Shown: one piece after another, positions 9,031 through 17,797 of the stretch | Numbering within the stretch: position 1 is the first letter of the stretch | How the letters are laid out: each line of letters begins with the position of its first letter | Assembly (NCBI GenBank): GCA_023248215.1 | Contig: JAHFEW010000021.1 | Span: forward strand, 1 to 55,754 | Direction of reading: 5' to 3' | Length of the DNA stretch: 55,754 nucleotides | Source of the DNA: Nitrospira sp. | GTDB taxonomy: Bacteria > Nitrospirota > Nitrospiria > Nitrospirales > Nitrospiraceae | Translations under genes and position numbers: made by a program | Notes under the pieces: generated by a model | The model's database searches: none | Told to the model about the DNA's origin: nothing | The model's input: the letters and a program-made list of their open reading frames with translations, nothing else

Positions 9031-10098
9031 ATGGAAATCGGATTGCGACTGGCGGTGTCGTTAGCTCAAATCGCCGCGGTGATGGGGGTCGTGATGCTGA
9101 CCGTGATGGTCCTCACCCTCGCCGAGCGGAAAGTCCTTGGCTGGATGCAAGATCGCATGGGCCCGATGGAAGTCGGCCCCTACGGTATCCTGCAACCGAT
9201 CGCGGACGGACTGAAACTCTTCTTCAAGGAAGACATCGTCCCGGCCGGCGCCAACAAATTCCTCTTCACCCTCGCGCCGATCCTGGCCCTCGTGCCCGCG
9301 TTGATCGGATTTGCGGTGATCCCCTTCGGTCCCAGCCTGACCATCGAGCTGTTTGGCATGCAGATCAAGCCGTTCGTCATCAGCGACATCAATATCGGCA
9401 TCCTCTATATTTTGGCCTTCGCCTCTATCGGCGCCTATGGGATCATCCTGGGCGGCTGGGCCTCGAACAGCAAGTATTCCCTCCTCGGCGGACTCCGTTC
9501 CGCCGCGCAGGTGATCAGCTATGAGTTGAACGTCGGACTCGCCATCGTGGGCGTCATTCTGCTGTCCGGCTCGCTCAGCCTCGTCAAGATCACGGAAGCA
9601 CAGGCCGGCGGGTTTTGGAACTGGTTCATCCTGTCCATGCCGTTCCCACAAATTTTCGCCTTCGTGGTCTATGTCATTTCTGCGGTGGCTGAAACCAACC
9701 GTGTCCCGTTCGACCTCCCCGAAGCCGAGAGCGAACTCGTCGCGGGCTTCTTTACCGAATACAGCGGCATGCGCTTCGCCTTCTTCTTCATCGCGGAATA
9801 CGCCAACATGATTTTGGTGTCTTGCGTCGCCGCCGCGCTGTTCCTCGGCGGGTGGAACGCCCCCTATCCTGGCACCATCCTCGAGTACATCGGTCTGGAG
9901 CGCATTGCGTGGATGGAAAACGTCGTCTGGTTTGCCGTCAAGGTCTACTTCTTCCTGTTCCTGTTCTTCTGGCTGCGGGCCACGCTGCCCCGCCTGCGGT
10001 ACGACCAACTGATGCGGTTCGGCTGGAAAGTGATGCTCCCCATCGCCTTGGGAAACATCGTCCTGACAGCCATCGCCGCCTATTTCTTTCCGCGGTAA
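9031..10098 (+). CDS. nuoH: NADH-quinone oxidoreductase subunit H (NuoH)
   Basis: Membrane subunit at the junction of the two arms, 355 residues with about eight predicted transmembrane helices. It forms much of the quinone chamber. Family hallmarks are visible: [16 protein letters not shown] near residue 30, [16 protein letters not shown] near residue 50, and the acidic loop [20 protein letters not shown] near residue 220, where conserved acidic residues couple quinone chemistry to proton pumping. Start ATG at 9031, with GAGGAG about 12 bp upstream. nuoI begins 9 bp after its stop. Confidence 0.97.
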   Translation: MEIGLRLAVSLAQIAAVMGVVMLTVMVLTLAERKVLGWMQDRMGPMEVGPYGILQPIADGLKLFFKEDIVPAGANKFLFTLAPILALVPALIGFAVIPFGPSLTIELFGMQIKPFVISDINIGILYILAFASIGAYGIILGGWASNSKYSLLGGLRSAAQVISYELNVGLAIVGVILLSGSLSLVKITEAQAGGFWNWFILSMPFPQIFAFVVYVISAVAETNRVPFDLPEAESELVAGFFTEYSGMRFAFFFIAEYANMILVSCVAAALFLGGWNAPYPGTILEYIGLERIAWMENVVWFAVKVYFFLFLFFWLRATLPRLRYDQLMRFGWKVMLPIALGNIVLTAIAAYFFPR

Positions 10099-10107
10099 CG
10101 GAGAGGC

Positions 10108-10683
10108 ATGAACGTCGTCGTCTCAACACAACCCAAGCGAAAACTGTCTCTCAGCGATTGGCTGAAGACGTTGACGTTCTACGAGCTTCTCGTGGGGATG
10201 AAGGCGACGCTCACGCACTTGCTCAATTACAAACCGATCACCCTGCAATACCCGCACGAAAAACGTATTTTGCCGGAGAACTATCGCGGCATGCTTGCCT
10301 TGCTGCGGTACGACGATGGAACTGAGAAGTGTGTCGGCTGCGATCTCTGCGAAGCCGCCTGCCCCTCGCGCGTGATTCAAGTCGTCAGCGCTGAAGTCCC
10401 CGGGGAACCCACGAAACGGTACTCCAAAGAATACTATATGGATATGACGCGCTGTCTCTTCTGCGGCCTCTGCGTCGCCGCCTGTCCCGTGGATGCCTTA
10501 GGAATGACGCGCGAATTTGAATGGGCCGTCTACGACAAGCGCCAGCTCCATCTCAACAAGCAACAGCTGCTCGCCATCGGTGACCGTTCCTTTTCCGTCC
10601 GGGAAAAACGCCTTGAGCTGCAGCATCCGAATGTGGCGTTTTTCAACGTCGCGTTCAAGAATCTCCCGCAAAAGGAGAACTAA
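10108..10683 (+). CDS. nuoI: NADH-quinone oxidoreductase subunit I (NuoI)
   Basis: Two-cluster ferredoxin-like subunit that carries N6a and N6b and feeds electrons to N2 in NuoB. There are two CxxCxxCxxxC motifs: Cys75/78/81/85 (CVGCDLCEAAC) and Cys116/119/122/126 (CLFCGLCVAAC). At 191 residues it has the usual extra N-terminal amphipathic helix. The ATG at 10108 has GGAGAGG just upstream. The 130-bp gap to nuoJ (10684-10813) shows no heptamer units and no gene I can support. Confidence 0.97.
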   Translation: MNVVVSTQPKRKLSLSDWLKTLTFYELLVGMKATLTHLLNYKPITLQYPHEKRILPENYRGMLALLRYDDGTEKCVGCDLCEAACPSRVIQVVSAEVPGEPTKRYSKEYYMDMTRCLFCGLCVAACPVDALGMTREFEWAVYDKRQLHLNKQQLLAIGDRSFSVREKRLELQHPNVAFFNVAFKNLPQKEN

Positions 10684-10813
10684 ATCGCCCGCCTCGCCCT
10701 CCGTGATGGCCCCCGCACAGAGAGGAGCGAGTCGCAGCAGGCTGTGGCCGGACAGTGTGCAAGACTGCAGGGAGCAAGACGGTTCGAGCTGATTCAGAAT
10801 ACAAGACGGAAAC

Positions 10814-11332
10814 ATGGACCATATCTTTTTCTTCTATTTCGCCGGCGTGATCGCAGTCACCTCCCTCTTGGTGGTGGCACTGCGGAATCCGGTCTATAGC
10901 GCGCTTGCCCTGTTGATCATGTTCTTTCATGTGGCGGGGCTTTATGTCACCCTGCACGCGGAATTTTTGGCTGCGGTCCAGATCGTCGTGTACGCCGGTG
11001 CCATCCTGGTGCTCTATCTATTCGTGGTCATGCTGCTGAATGTGAAGGCCGAAGAACGCTATCACGACCAGCTCCCGGTGGCAGGACTGCTCGGTGTGAT
11101 GTTGTGTACGGAGGTGGTTCTGCTCCTCATTCAGTCCCGAACAGCGACCTCTGTGTCGGCAGCCCCCGCGGATCCGGTCACCGCGGCCGGCAATACCGAA
11201 ACGATTGGCGAGGTCCTGTACTCCACGTATCTGTTTCCGTTCGAAGTCGCGTCCCTGATCCTGCTGGTGGCGATGATCGGCGCAATTATCCTGGCCAAAA
11301 AAGATCTTCTCGAAGGGCCGAGTGAGCCATGA
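10814..11332 (+). CDS. nuoJ: NADH-quinone oxidoreductase subunit J (NuoJ)
   Basis: Membrane subunit with five predicted transmembrane helices, 172 residues. It includes the conserved helix-3 region (AAVQIVVYAGAILVLYLFVV, about residues 55-74), whose pi-bulge takes part in coupling in solved complex I structures. Start ATG at 10814. Its last four bases overlap the nuoK start (ATGA at 11329-11332), so the two are probably translationally coupled. Confidence 0.95.
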   Translation: MDHIFFFYFAGVIAVTSLLVVALRNPVYSALALLIMFFHVAGLYVTLHAEFLAAVQIVVYAGAILVLYLFVVMLLNVKAEERYHDQLPVAGLLGVMLCTEVVLLLIQSRTATSVSAAPADPVTAAGNTETIGEVLYSTYLFPFEVASLILLVAMIGAIILAKKDLLEGPSEP

Positions 11333-11634
11333 CCGTCCCGTTGTCTTACTATTTGCTTCTGAGCGGGTTCGTGTTTCTCACCGGCGTCGTCGGAGTCTTG
11401 ATCCGGCGCAACATCATCGTCATTTTGCTGTCGGTCGAGTTGATGCTGAACGCCACAAATATCAACTTTGTGGCGTTTTCGGAATACTTTCACAATGTGG
11501 CGGGACAGGTGTTCGTCTTTTTCGCCTTAACGGTGGCTGCGGCTGAAGTCGCTGTCGGCCTGGCAATCATTATCGCCCTCCACCGGGCAAACTCGTCTAT
11601 CTACGTCGACGACCTCAATTTGTTGAAACGGTAG
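11329..11634 (+). CDS. nuoK: NADH-quinone oxidoreductase subunit K (NuoK)
   Basis: Three-helix membrane subunit, 101 residues, homologous to MrpC. Conserved glutamates are visible in helix 2 (LLSVELMLNATNINFVAF, about residue 38) and helix 3 (AAAEVAVGLAIIIAL, about residue 72); these lie on the proton pathway. It overlaps nuoJ by 4 bp and is followed by nuoL after 15 bp. Confidence 0.96.
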   Translation: MTVPLSYYLLLSGFVFLTGVVGVLIRRNIIVILLSVELMLNATNINFVAFSEYFHNVAGQVFVFFALTVAAAEVAVGLAIIIALHRANSSIYVDDLNLLKR

Positions 11635-11649
11635 TCCCACGTATTGGCC

Positions 11650-13548
11650 ATGATTTACACGCTGATTCCATTTCTCCCCTTGTTCGCCTTCCTAATCGTC
11701 GGCATCGGCGAACAGTGGATCAAGGATCGGGCGCACCTGGTGGCTGTCCCGGCCATGGTGGGCTCCTTCGTGCTCTCACTGTTAGCCTTGTATGACGTCG
11801 CCACCGGCCATCTCGTGAATGTGCCCCTCTACACCTGGCTGACCTCGGGAACCCTGGACATTCATATCGGGATTTCCATCGATCGGCTGACTGCCGTCAT
11901 GTTGGTACTGGTCACCACGGTCAGTACGATGGTGCATATCTACACCATCGGCTACATGCATGGAGAACCGGGGTACGCCCGCTTCTTTGCCTATATCGCC
12001 CTGTTCACCTTCTCCATGTTGATGTTGGTCATGGCGGACAACCTGCTACAACTGTTCGTCTTCTGGGAGGCGGTGGGGCTCTGTTCCTACCTGCTGATCG
12101 GACATTGGTATGAGCGGCCGAGCGCCTGCGCCGCCGCAACGAAAGCCTTCTTGGTCAATCGCGTCGGAGACTTCGGCTTCATCCTCGGCCTGTTTCTCGT
12201 GTGGTACTCCTTCGGCTCGCTCGATTACGCCACGGTGTTCGCGCAGGCCCAGGACCTGGCCCAGAAAACGATGAATGTCCTCGGGCCTTTCGGCGGGACA
12301 TGGAACGTCTCGGTGATGACGATGATCTGCCTCCTGCTCTTTACCGGAGCGGTGGGAAAATCCGCGCAGGTCCCTTTGCACGTCTGGCTCCCCGATGCCA
12401 TGGAAGGACCGACGCCGATCTCTGCCTTGATCCATGCCGCCACCATGGTGACGGCCGGGGTCTTCATGGTCGCGCGACTCTCGCCGCTCTATGACCTGTC
12501 GCCCATGGCGATGACGGTCGTCGCCCTCGTCGGCGCTCTCACCATGGTCCTCGGGGCGACCATCGCCCTGACGCAGACCGACATCAAACGCGTGGTAGCC
12601 TATTCGACCATGAGCCAACTGGGCTATATGGTGATGGCCTGCGGCTTGGGCGCCTACGGTGCAGGCATGTACCACCTCCTGACCCACGGCGCATTCAAGT
12701 CGCTGCTGTTCCTAGGCTGCGGCTCGGTCATCATTGCCTTGCACCACGAACAAGACATGCGTCACATGGGCGGCTTGAAAGACAAACTCCCGGTCACCTA
12801 CTGGACATTTGTGGTGGGATCACTCGCGCTGGCGGGGTTTCCACTCACAGCGGGCTTCTTCAGCAAGGACGACCTCCTGATATCCTCCTGGTCCGCCGGT
12901 CCCTTGGGACAGGTCCTGACGATCTGTGGGCTGCTGACGGCTGGACTCACGGCTTTTTACAGTTTCCGGCTGGTCTTCGTGACCTTCTGGGGTCCATCTC
13001 ATGTCGATCCCCATCATGCCGGTCATGTCCACGAACCCTCGACCACGATGACGGCCCCGCTCATGGTCCTTGCCGTCCTCAGCATTGTCGCCGGTTACCT
13101 GGGTATTCCGACCTTTCTAGAACCGGTCTTCCACGGCGAGGGTGGGGCCGCGCACCATGAGGGGCCGGCGGCCTATGGCATTATGGCGCTCGCCACGTTG
13201 ATGGGACTCGCCGGTATCGGCACGGCCTACTATCTCTATGTGCTGAATCCCAGCTTGCCGGACCGCTTCGCACAGCAGTGGCGCGCCGCCTATGAGTTAT
13301 CGCTTCACAAGTGGTACGTCGATGAAGCCTACGACCGCTCGTTCGTCCGTCCGACCCTGTCGACCGCCAACGGTCTGTGGAAACATGTCGATGTGTCGAT
13401 CATCGACGGAGCTGTCAACGGAGTGGCACGTGCCGTGGCTTGGGGGGGGTGGCTCATCCGTCTGACCCAGAGTGGACAAACGCAGCATTACGCGCTCGGC
13501 ATGACACTGGGCGCCGCGGTCATTCTGACGGTGTATTTGCTGTTTTAA
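11650..13548 (+). CDS. nuoL: NADH-quinone oxidoreductase subunit L (NuoL)
   Basis: Distal antiporter-like proton-pumping subunit, about 632 residues, with the 14-helix core and the C-terminal extension that forms the long lateral helix. Core motifs are LFVFWEAVGLCSYLLIG near residue 135 (with the conserved Glu), PLHVWLPDAMEGPTPISALIHAATM near residue 240, and TQTDIKRVVAYSTMSQLGYM near residue 310. A histidine-rich loop (about 450-510) precedes the last helices. I use ATG at 11650; a TTG two codons upstream is in frame. Confidence 0.96.
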   Translation: MIYTLIPFLPLFAFLIVGIGEQWIKDRAHLVAVPAMVGSFVLSLLALYDVATGHLVNVPLYTWLTSGTLDIHIGISIDRLTAVMLVLVTTVSTMVHIYTIGYMHGEPGYARFFAYIALFTFSMLMLVMADNLLQLFVFWEAVGLCSYLLIGHWYERPSACAAATKAFLVNRVGDFGFILGLFLVWYSFGSLDYATVFAQAQDLAQKTMNVLGPFGGTWNVSVMTMICLLLFTGAVGKSAQVPLHVWLPDAMEGPTPISALIHAATMVTAGVFMVARLSPLYDLSPMAMTVVALVGALTMVLGATIALTQTDIKRVVAYSTMSQLGYMVMACGLGAYGAGMYHLLTHGAFKSLLFLGCGSVIIALHHEQDMRHMGGLKDKLPVTYWTFVVGSLALAGFPLTAGFFSKDDLLISSWSAGPLGQVLTICGLLTAGLTAFYSFRLVFVTFWGPSHVDPHHAGHVHEPSTTMTAPLMVLAVLSIVAGYLGIPTFLEPVFHGEGGAAHHEGPAAYGIMALATLMGLAGIGTAYYLYVLNPSLPDRFAQQWRAAYELSLHKWYVDEAYDRSFVRPTLSTANGLWKHVDVSIIDGAVNGVARAVAWGGWLIRLTQSGQTQHYALGMTLGAAVILTVYLLF

Positions 13549-13561
13549 CCGTGAGAGGGAA

Positions 13562-13589
13562 TCAATGGTCAATGGTCATCGGTCATCAG
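13562..13589. repeat. Heptanucleotide array before nuoM (4 units)
   Basis: Four consecutive 7-bp units: TCAATGG 13562, TCAATGG 13569, TCATCGG 13576, TCATCAG 13583. The following 50 bp up to the nuoM ATG contain looser copies (TCATCGG, CTCATCA, TTCATGA). The unit differs by one base from the TCAATGT rotation of the arrays before nuoE and nuoG. Confidence 0.75.
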
Positions 13590-13641
13590 AGATAGCCTTC
13601 GTATCCTGTACCCGCTGTCATCGGCTCTTGACTCATCATTC

Positions 13642-15213
13642 ATGACGAGTTCATTTCCCTGGCTCAGCCTGATCGTCTTTCTGCCGCTGATCGGGGCCGT
13701 GCTGTGTCTCCTGGTGAAAGTGGAGTCGGCCCGCTGGCTGGCGCTCGCCTTTACCGTGGCGGATTTTCTCTGCTCGCTGCCACTCTGGTGGCTCTTCGAC
13801 TCATCGACCGCGGAGATGCAGTTCGTCGAACGAGCTTCCTGGATTACCTCTCCCCCGGTGCAATACAGCCTCGGCCTCGACGGCATCAGTTTTCCGCTGA
13901 TATTGATGACGACCTTGCTCATGCCGTTTTGCGTCACGGTGTCCTGGACGGCAATTGAGAAGCGCGTGCAGCTGTTTATGGCCATGCTGCTGGTCATGGA
14001 AACGGCGATGCTGGGCGTCTTCGTCGCGCTGGATTTCGTCCTGTTCTACGTGTTTTGGGAAGCCATGCTGATCCCGATGTATCTGCTCATCGGCGTCTGG
14101 GGCGGCTCCAACCGCCTCTATGCGGCGATCAAATTCTTTCTCTATACCCTGGCCGGCAGCGTCTTGCTTCTGGTCGCGATTCTGGCCCTGTACTTCCACG
14201 GCGGACAGACCTTCGACATCCTGGCACTGAGTCGCGGAACCTACGGCGCATCGCTCCAAACTTGGCTCTTCCTCGCCTTCTTCGCAGCCTTTGCGGTCAA
14301 GGTCCCGATGTTTCCGTTCCATACCTGGTTGCCGGACGCACACGTGGAAGCCCCAACGGCCGGCAGCGTGATTCTCGCGAGCGTGTTGTTGAAAATGGGT
14401 ACCTATGGATTCCTCCGTTTCACCTTGCCGATGTTGCCGGATGCCACCGTCACGTTCACCAAGCCGATGATCGCATTGTCGATCCTCGCCATTATTTACG
14501 GGGCCTACATGGCGTTGGCCCAGACGGACATCAAGAAACTCATCGCCTACTCCAGTGTGAGCCACATGGGTTTCGTCACGCTGGGGATCTTCGTCTTGAA
14601 TGTCCAAGGGATCGAAGGGGCGGTGATGCAGATGGTCAATCACGGAATCACCACCGGCGGATTGTTCCTCTGCGTGGGGATCCTGTACGAGCGGACCCAC
14701 AGCCGCCACATTCTCGACAATACCGGACTGGCCGGGCCCATGCCCCGCTATGCCCTCTTCCTGATGATTTTTGCCCTCTCGTCTTTAGGGCTTCCCGGCA
14801 CCAACAGTTTCGTCGGCGAATTCCTGGTGTTGGCCGGCACGTTCCTCTGGAGCAAGATCGCCACGGCCTTGGCTGCATTGGGAGTCATCCTCGCAGCCGC
14901 CTATATCCTCTGGCTCATGCAACGGGTGGTCTTCGGCAGCCCGTCGCCCACACATCGCGCGCATCTGTTGGACCTCAATGCCAGAGAAACGGCCACCCTT
15001 GTCCCGCTGGTCGTCCTGGTATTCGTGATCGGCATTTTCCCGAACCCCCTGCTGACCCGTATGCATGCCACTGTGGCGCTCTTGCTTGCCGGACCGAAGA
15101 CACCGGCTGTTGCAATCGAGCCCAGTCCGGCACCTCGCACGGAACCAGTGCCGACTGCCGCGGTCGCAGCGTCGCTTTCCTACCCATCTTCTGGACAGGC
15201 AACCGCAAGATGA
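13642..15213 (+). CDS. nuoM: NADH-quinone oxidoreductase subunit M (NuoM)
   Basis: Antiporter-like membrane subunit, 523 residues, 14 predicted helices. Motifs include FVLFYVFWEAMLIPMYLLIG near residue 135 (conserved Glu), the helix-7 segment MFPFHTWLPDAHVEAPTAGS near residue 225 and the helix-8 KLIAYSSVSHMGF near residue 300. The C-terminus has an unusual Pro/Ala-rich tail of about 40 residues (about 484-523). Its stop overlaps the nuoN start (ATGA at 15210-15213). This operon has a single nuoM. Confidence 0.96.
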   Translation: MTSSFPWLSLIVFLPLIGAVLCLLVKVESARWLALAFTVADFLCSLPLWWLFDSSTAEMQFVERASWITSPPVQYSLGLDGISFPLILMTTLLMPFCVTVSWTAIEKRVQLFMAMLLVMETAMLGVFVALDFVLFYVFWEAMLIPMYLLIGVWGGSNRLYAAIKFFLYTLAGSVLLLVAILALYFHGGQTFDILALSRGTYGASLQTWLFLAFFAAFAVKVPMFPFHTWLPDAHVEAPTAGSVILASVLLKMGTYGFLRFTLPMLPDATVTFTKPMIALSILAIIYGAYMALAQTDIKKLIAYSSVSHMGFVTLGIFVLNVQGIEGAVMQMVNHGITTGGLFLCVGILYERTHSRHILDNTGLAGPMPRYALFLMIFALSSLGLPGTNSFVGEFLVLAGTFLWSKIATALAALGVILAAAYILWLMQRVVFGSPSPTHRAHLLDLNARETATLVPLVVLVFVIGIFPNPLLTRMHATVALLLAGPKTPAVAIEPSPAPRTEPVPTAAVAASLSYPSSGQATAR

Positions 15214-16685
15214 CGATTCCTGTACAAGACCTGCTCGCGATCCTTCCGGAACTCGTCGTGATCGGCACGGCCTGTCTCATCCTGGTGCTGGACCCCATTC
15301 TTGCGGCCTCAAAGAAGGATCTCCTGGCCTGGCTGACGTTGGCTGCCCTGGCCATTTGCTTAGGCCTGACCTCCTCTCAGATGACGGGCCGCCAGTACGC
15401 CTTCAGCAACCTGGTCGTGATCGATTCGTATGCCGCATTCTGGAAACTGCTGCTGTACATCGTGACGGGGCTCACGGTCCTGCTGTCCCTCGCGTACCTC
15501 AAGGCTGAGCGACTGAACATCGGAGAATACTACGGCTTCATCCTGCTGGCGCTGGCGGGGATGATGGTCATGGTCTCCGGCGCCGATCTCCTCACCATCT
15601 ACCTCGGCACCGAACTCATGTCCCTCTCGCTCTACGTGATGGCCGGACTGAAGCGAACTGAAGCTCGTTCGCTGGAAGCCTCGGCCAAGTATTTCGTGCT
15701 GGGCGCCTTCTCCTCCGGGATTTTATTGTATGGCATTTCGCTGTTGTTCGGACTGGCCGGCAGTACGCGTCTGTCCGTGATCGCAGAGGCGATCGCCACG
15801 CAGGGAACGGGCAATCCGATCCTGTCCCTGGCCCTGGTGTTGCTGGCGGTCGGGTTCGGATTCAAGTTGGCCGTCGTGCCGTTTCACATGTGGACCCCGG
15901 ACGTCTATCAGGGAGCGCCGACTTCCGTCACCGCCTTCATGGCCGTTGCCTCGAAAGCTGCCAGCTTCGGCGCATTTCTCCGGGTGTTCGTGGAAGGCCT
16001 GGGAGGGGTGAGCGCCGACTGGTCGATCCTATTTACCGTCATCTGCCTGGTGACTCTCGCGTTGGGCAACCTCGTCGCGATCGTCCAAACCAACATCAAG
16101 CGCATGCTGGCCTACTCCAGCATCGCCCATGCCGGCTATGCCCTCATCGGGGTCGTCGTGGCGGGACGACAAGGCGGTGGGGCAGCTTCGACCGGACTCG
16201 CGAGCGTGTTGCTCTACATTGCCATCTATTCGTTCATGACACTTGGCGCGTTTGCGCTGGTAGGCATGTTACGTAAAGAAGGGCAGGAGAGCGACAACAT
16301 CGAAGATTATGCAGGGTTGGCGAAACGCGAACCCCTGGCGGCCTTTTTCATGCTGGTGTTTCTGGTGTCGCTGGCCGGCATTCCTCCGACGGCGGGCTTC
16401 ATCGGCAAATTCTATATCTTCATGGCCGCCGTAAACGGTGGGATGGCGTGGTTGGCCGTGGTGGCCGTCATCTTCGCCGCCATTTCGGCCTTCTATTACC
16501 TCCGAATTGTCATGGTCATGTACATGCGCGAGCCCGAAGGCGCGGCCGCTTCCCATTCACGCCTCGAAACGTCTCCAGCTCTGTCATTCGTCCTCGCCTG
16601 CGCCCTCGCTGGCGTCGTGCTGCTGGGTCTGTTCCCCAACGGCCTGTGGTCGCTGGCCACCCATGCCGCGCCGTTGCTGAAATAG
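15210..16685 (+). CDS. nuoN: NADH-quinone oxidoreductase subunit N (NuoN)
   Basis: Third antiporter-like subunit, 491 residues, 14 predicted helices. Visible motifs are the helix-5 TIYLGTELMSLSLYVMAG (Glu) near residue 135, FKLAVVPFHMWTPDVYQGAP near residue 220, and NIKRMLAYSSIAHAGYALIG near residue 295. The reading frame stays open far upstream into nuoM. I start at ATG 15210 because it overlaps the nuoM stop by 4 bp and gives the normal family length. It is the last gene of the nuo operon. The next 137 bp (16686-16822) hold no gene and no clear terminator. Confidence 0.96.
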   Translation: MTIPVQDLLAILPELVVIGTACLILVLDPILAASKKDLLAWLTLAALAICLGLTSSQMTGRQYAFSNLVVIDSYAAFWKLLLYIVTGLTVLLSLAYLKAERLNIGEYYGFILLALAGMMVMVSGADLLTIYLGTELMSLSLYVMAGLKRTEARSLEASAKYFVLGAFSSGILLYGISLLFGLAGSTRLSVIAEAIATQGTGNPILSLALVLLAVGFGFKLAVVPFHMWTPDVYQGAPTSVTAFMAVASKAASFGAFLRVFVEGLGGVSADWSILFTVICLVTLALGNLVAIVQTNIKRMLAYSSIAHAGYALIGVVVAGRQGGGAASTGLASVLLYIAIYSFMTLGAFALVGMLRKEGQESDNIEDYAGLAKREPLAAFFMLVFLVSLAGIPPTAGFIGKFYIFMAAVNGGMAWLAVVAVIFAAISAFYYLRIVMVMYMREPEGAAASHSRLETSPALSFVLACALAGVVLLGLFPNGLWSLATHAAPLLK

Positions 16686-16822
16686 CGGATCGGCGTCTGT
16701 CGCGCCCTGATACAGCCTTCTGCTTTCACGCTACTGTGGCGCACCGACAGTCCTCACAACGTGGCTTGCTGCACTCAAAACAGGCCGTCGCATCGCGTCG
16801 ACGCTGAACAACACGAGTTTGC

Positions 16823-17677
16823 ATGATCGGACTATCCTTCCTCTCCAATGTGTTCGATACCTTTCGGCGACGGGGCTGTCCCAGCCTGGCCGCCTCGCTG
16901 GCCTTCTACTCCCTGCTTTCCCTCTTTCCCATGGTGTTCCTGTTGCTCTACGGCATTAGCTTCATCGTCAGCCAGGATGTCATCGGGTATCAATTCTTGC
17001 TGGGATTCCTGAAGGGATTTCTCCCCAGCATGGGAGAACGTCTGGCCAAGGACATCCGGCGCGTGGCAGAACAGGAAGAAGTGCGATGGGCGGTCTTTCT
17101 GGCCTTTGGCTGGTTCAGCGCGCTGGTGTTCTACGAATTAGACTACGCCATGAATACCGTGTTCGGCACGGCGGCCAAGCGGCATCCGCTGATTTCGACC
17201 CTCGTGGCCGTCGCCTTGATCTGGATGCTCGGCTTTCTGGCGCTCATCTCGTTTGTCGCCACACAGGCCATCGAGTTGCTGACTGCCTATGCGCCGCGCC
17301 TGTGGGGGCTGGATTTGGTCGCGATCACCGCGCATGATTTCCTCCTCACCTATTCGCTCCCCTTCCTGCTCGCCTTTGCATCCGTCACCTGTCTCTACCG
17401 ATCCCTTCCGCACCAGCGGCCCACATGGAAAGAGGCGACCATCGGAGGCGCGGTCTTCAGTTTGCTCTGGGTTTCCGCCAAGGTCTTGTTCGTGACCTAT
17501 TTGGAAGATGCCGCCGTGTACACACAACTGTATGGGTCATTGTTCGAAGTGGTATTGTTATTACTCTGGGTCTACTACTCTTCGGCGCTCGTCCTGCTGG
17601 GTGCGGTCGTGACCCACGAATGTCAGTGTCGGCGTCCCTCTGACTCACCCTCCACGGCCGATCTTCTACCCGAATAG
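16823..17677 (+). CDS. YihY/BrkB (UPF0761) family membrane protein
   Basis: Polytopic inner-membrane protein, 284 residues with about six transmembrane helices. The hallmark of the family is near the N-terminus (RRGCPSLAASLAFYSLLSLFP, residues about 17-37). Further matches are FGWFSALVFYELDYAMN near residue 93 and a GGAVFSLLWVSAKVLF segment near residue 210. Members are often annotated as virulence factor BrkB or mis-annotated as ribonuclease BN; their function is not settled. Start ATG at 16823. It stands alone, 137 bp after nuoN. Confidence 0.85.
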   Translation: MIGLSFLSNVFDTFRRRGCPSLAASLAFYSLLSLFPMVFLLLYGISFIVSQDVIGYQFLLGFLKGFLPSMGERLAKDIRRVAEQEEVRWAVFLAFGWFSALVFYELDYAMNTVFGTAAKRHPLISTLVAVALIWMLGFLALISFVATQAIELLTAYAPRLWGLDLVAITAHDFLLTYSLPFLLAFASVTCLYRSLPHQRPTWKEATIGGAVFSLLWVSAKVLFVTYLEDAAVYTQLYGSLFEVVLLLLWVYYSSALVLLGAVVTHECQCRRPSDSPSTADLLPE

Positions 17678-17742
17678 GCTCTTGTCGCAGCCTGCCCTCG
17701 CTTGTCTCATTCACGGCTTTTTCTAGCGCCCTCGCCCGGTCC

Positions 17743-17751
17743 TGATAAAAT
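17743..17751 (+). promoter_or_regulatory. Possible extended -10 promoter
   Basis: TGATAAAAT (TG-N-TAAAAT) about 46 bp upstream of the ATG at 17798. No good -35 hexamer lies at 17 bp, so this would be an extended -10 type promoter. It is a sequence-only suggestion. Confidence 0.35.
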
Positions 17752-17797
17752 CGTGAGACATTCGGATCAGCCGACAGGCCCACACGAATTTTTCACG

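Noticed and set aside
14055-15209. Upstream extension of the nuoN frame through nuoM
   Set aside because: The translation over nuoM is Arg/Pro/His-rich noise. The family-length NuoN begins at the ATG overlapping the nuoM stop.
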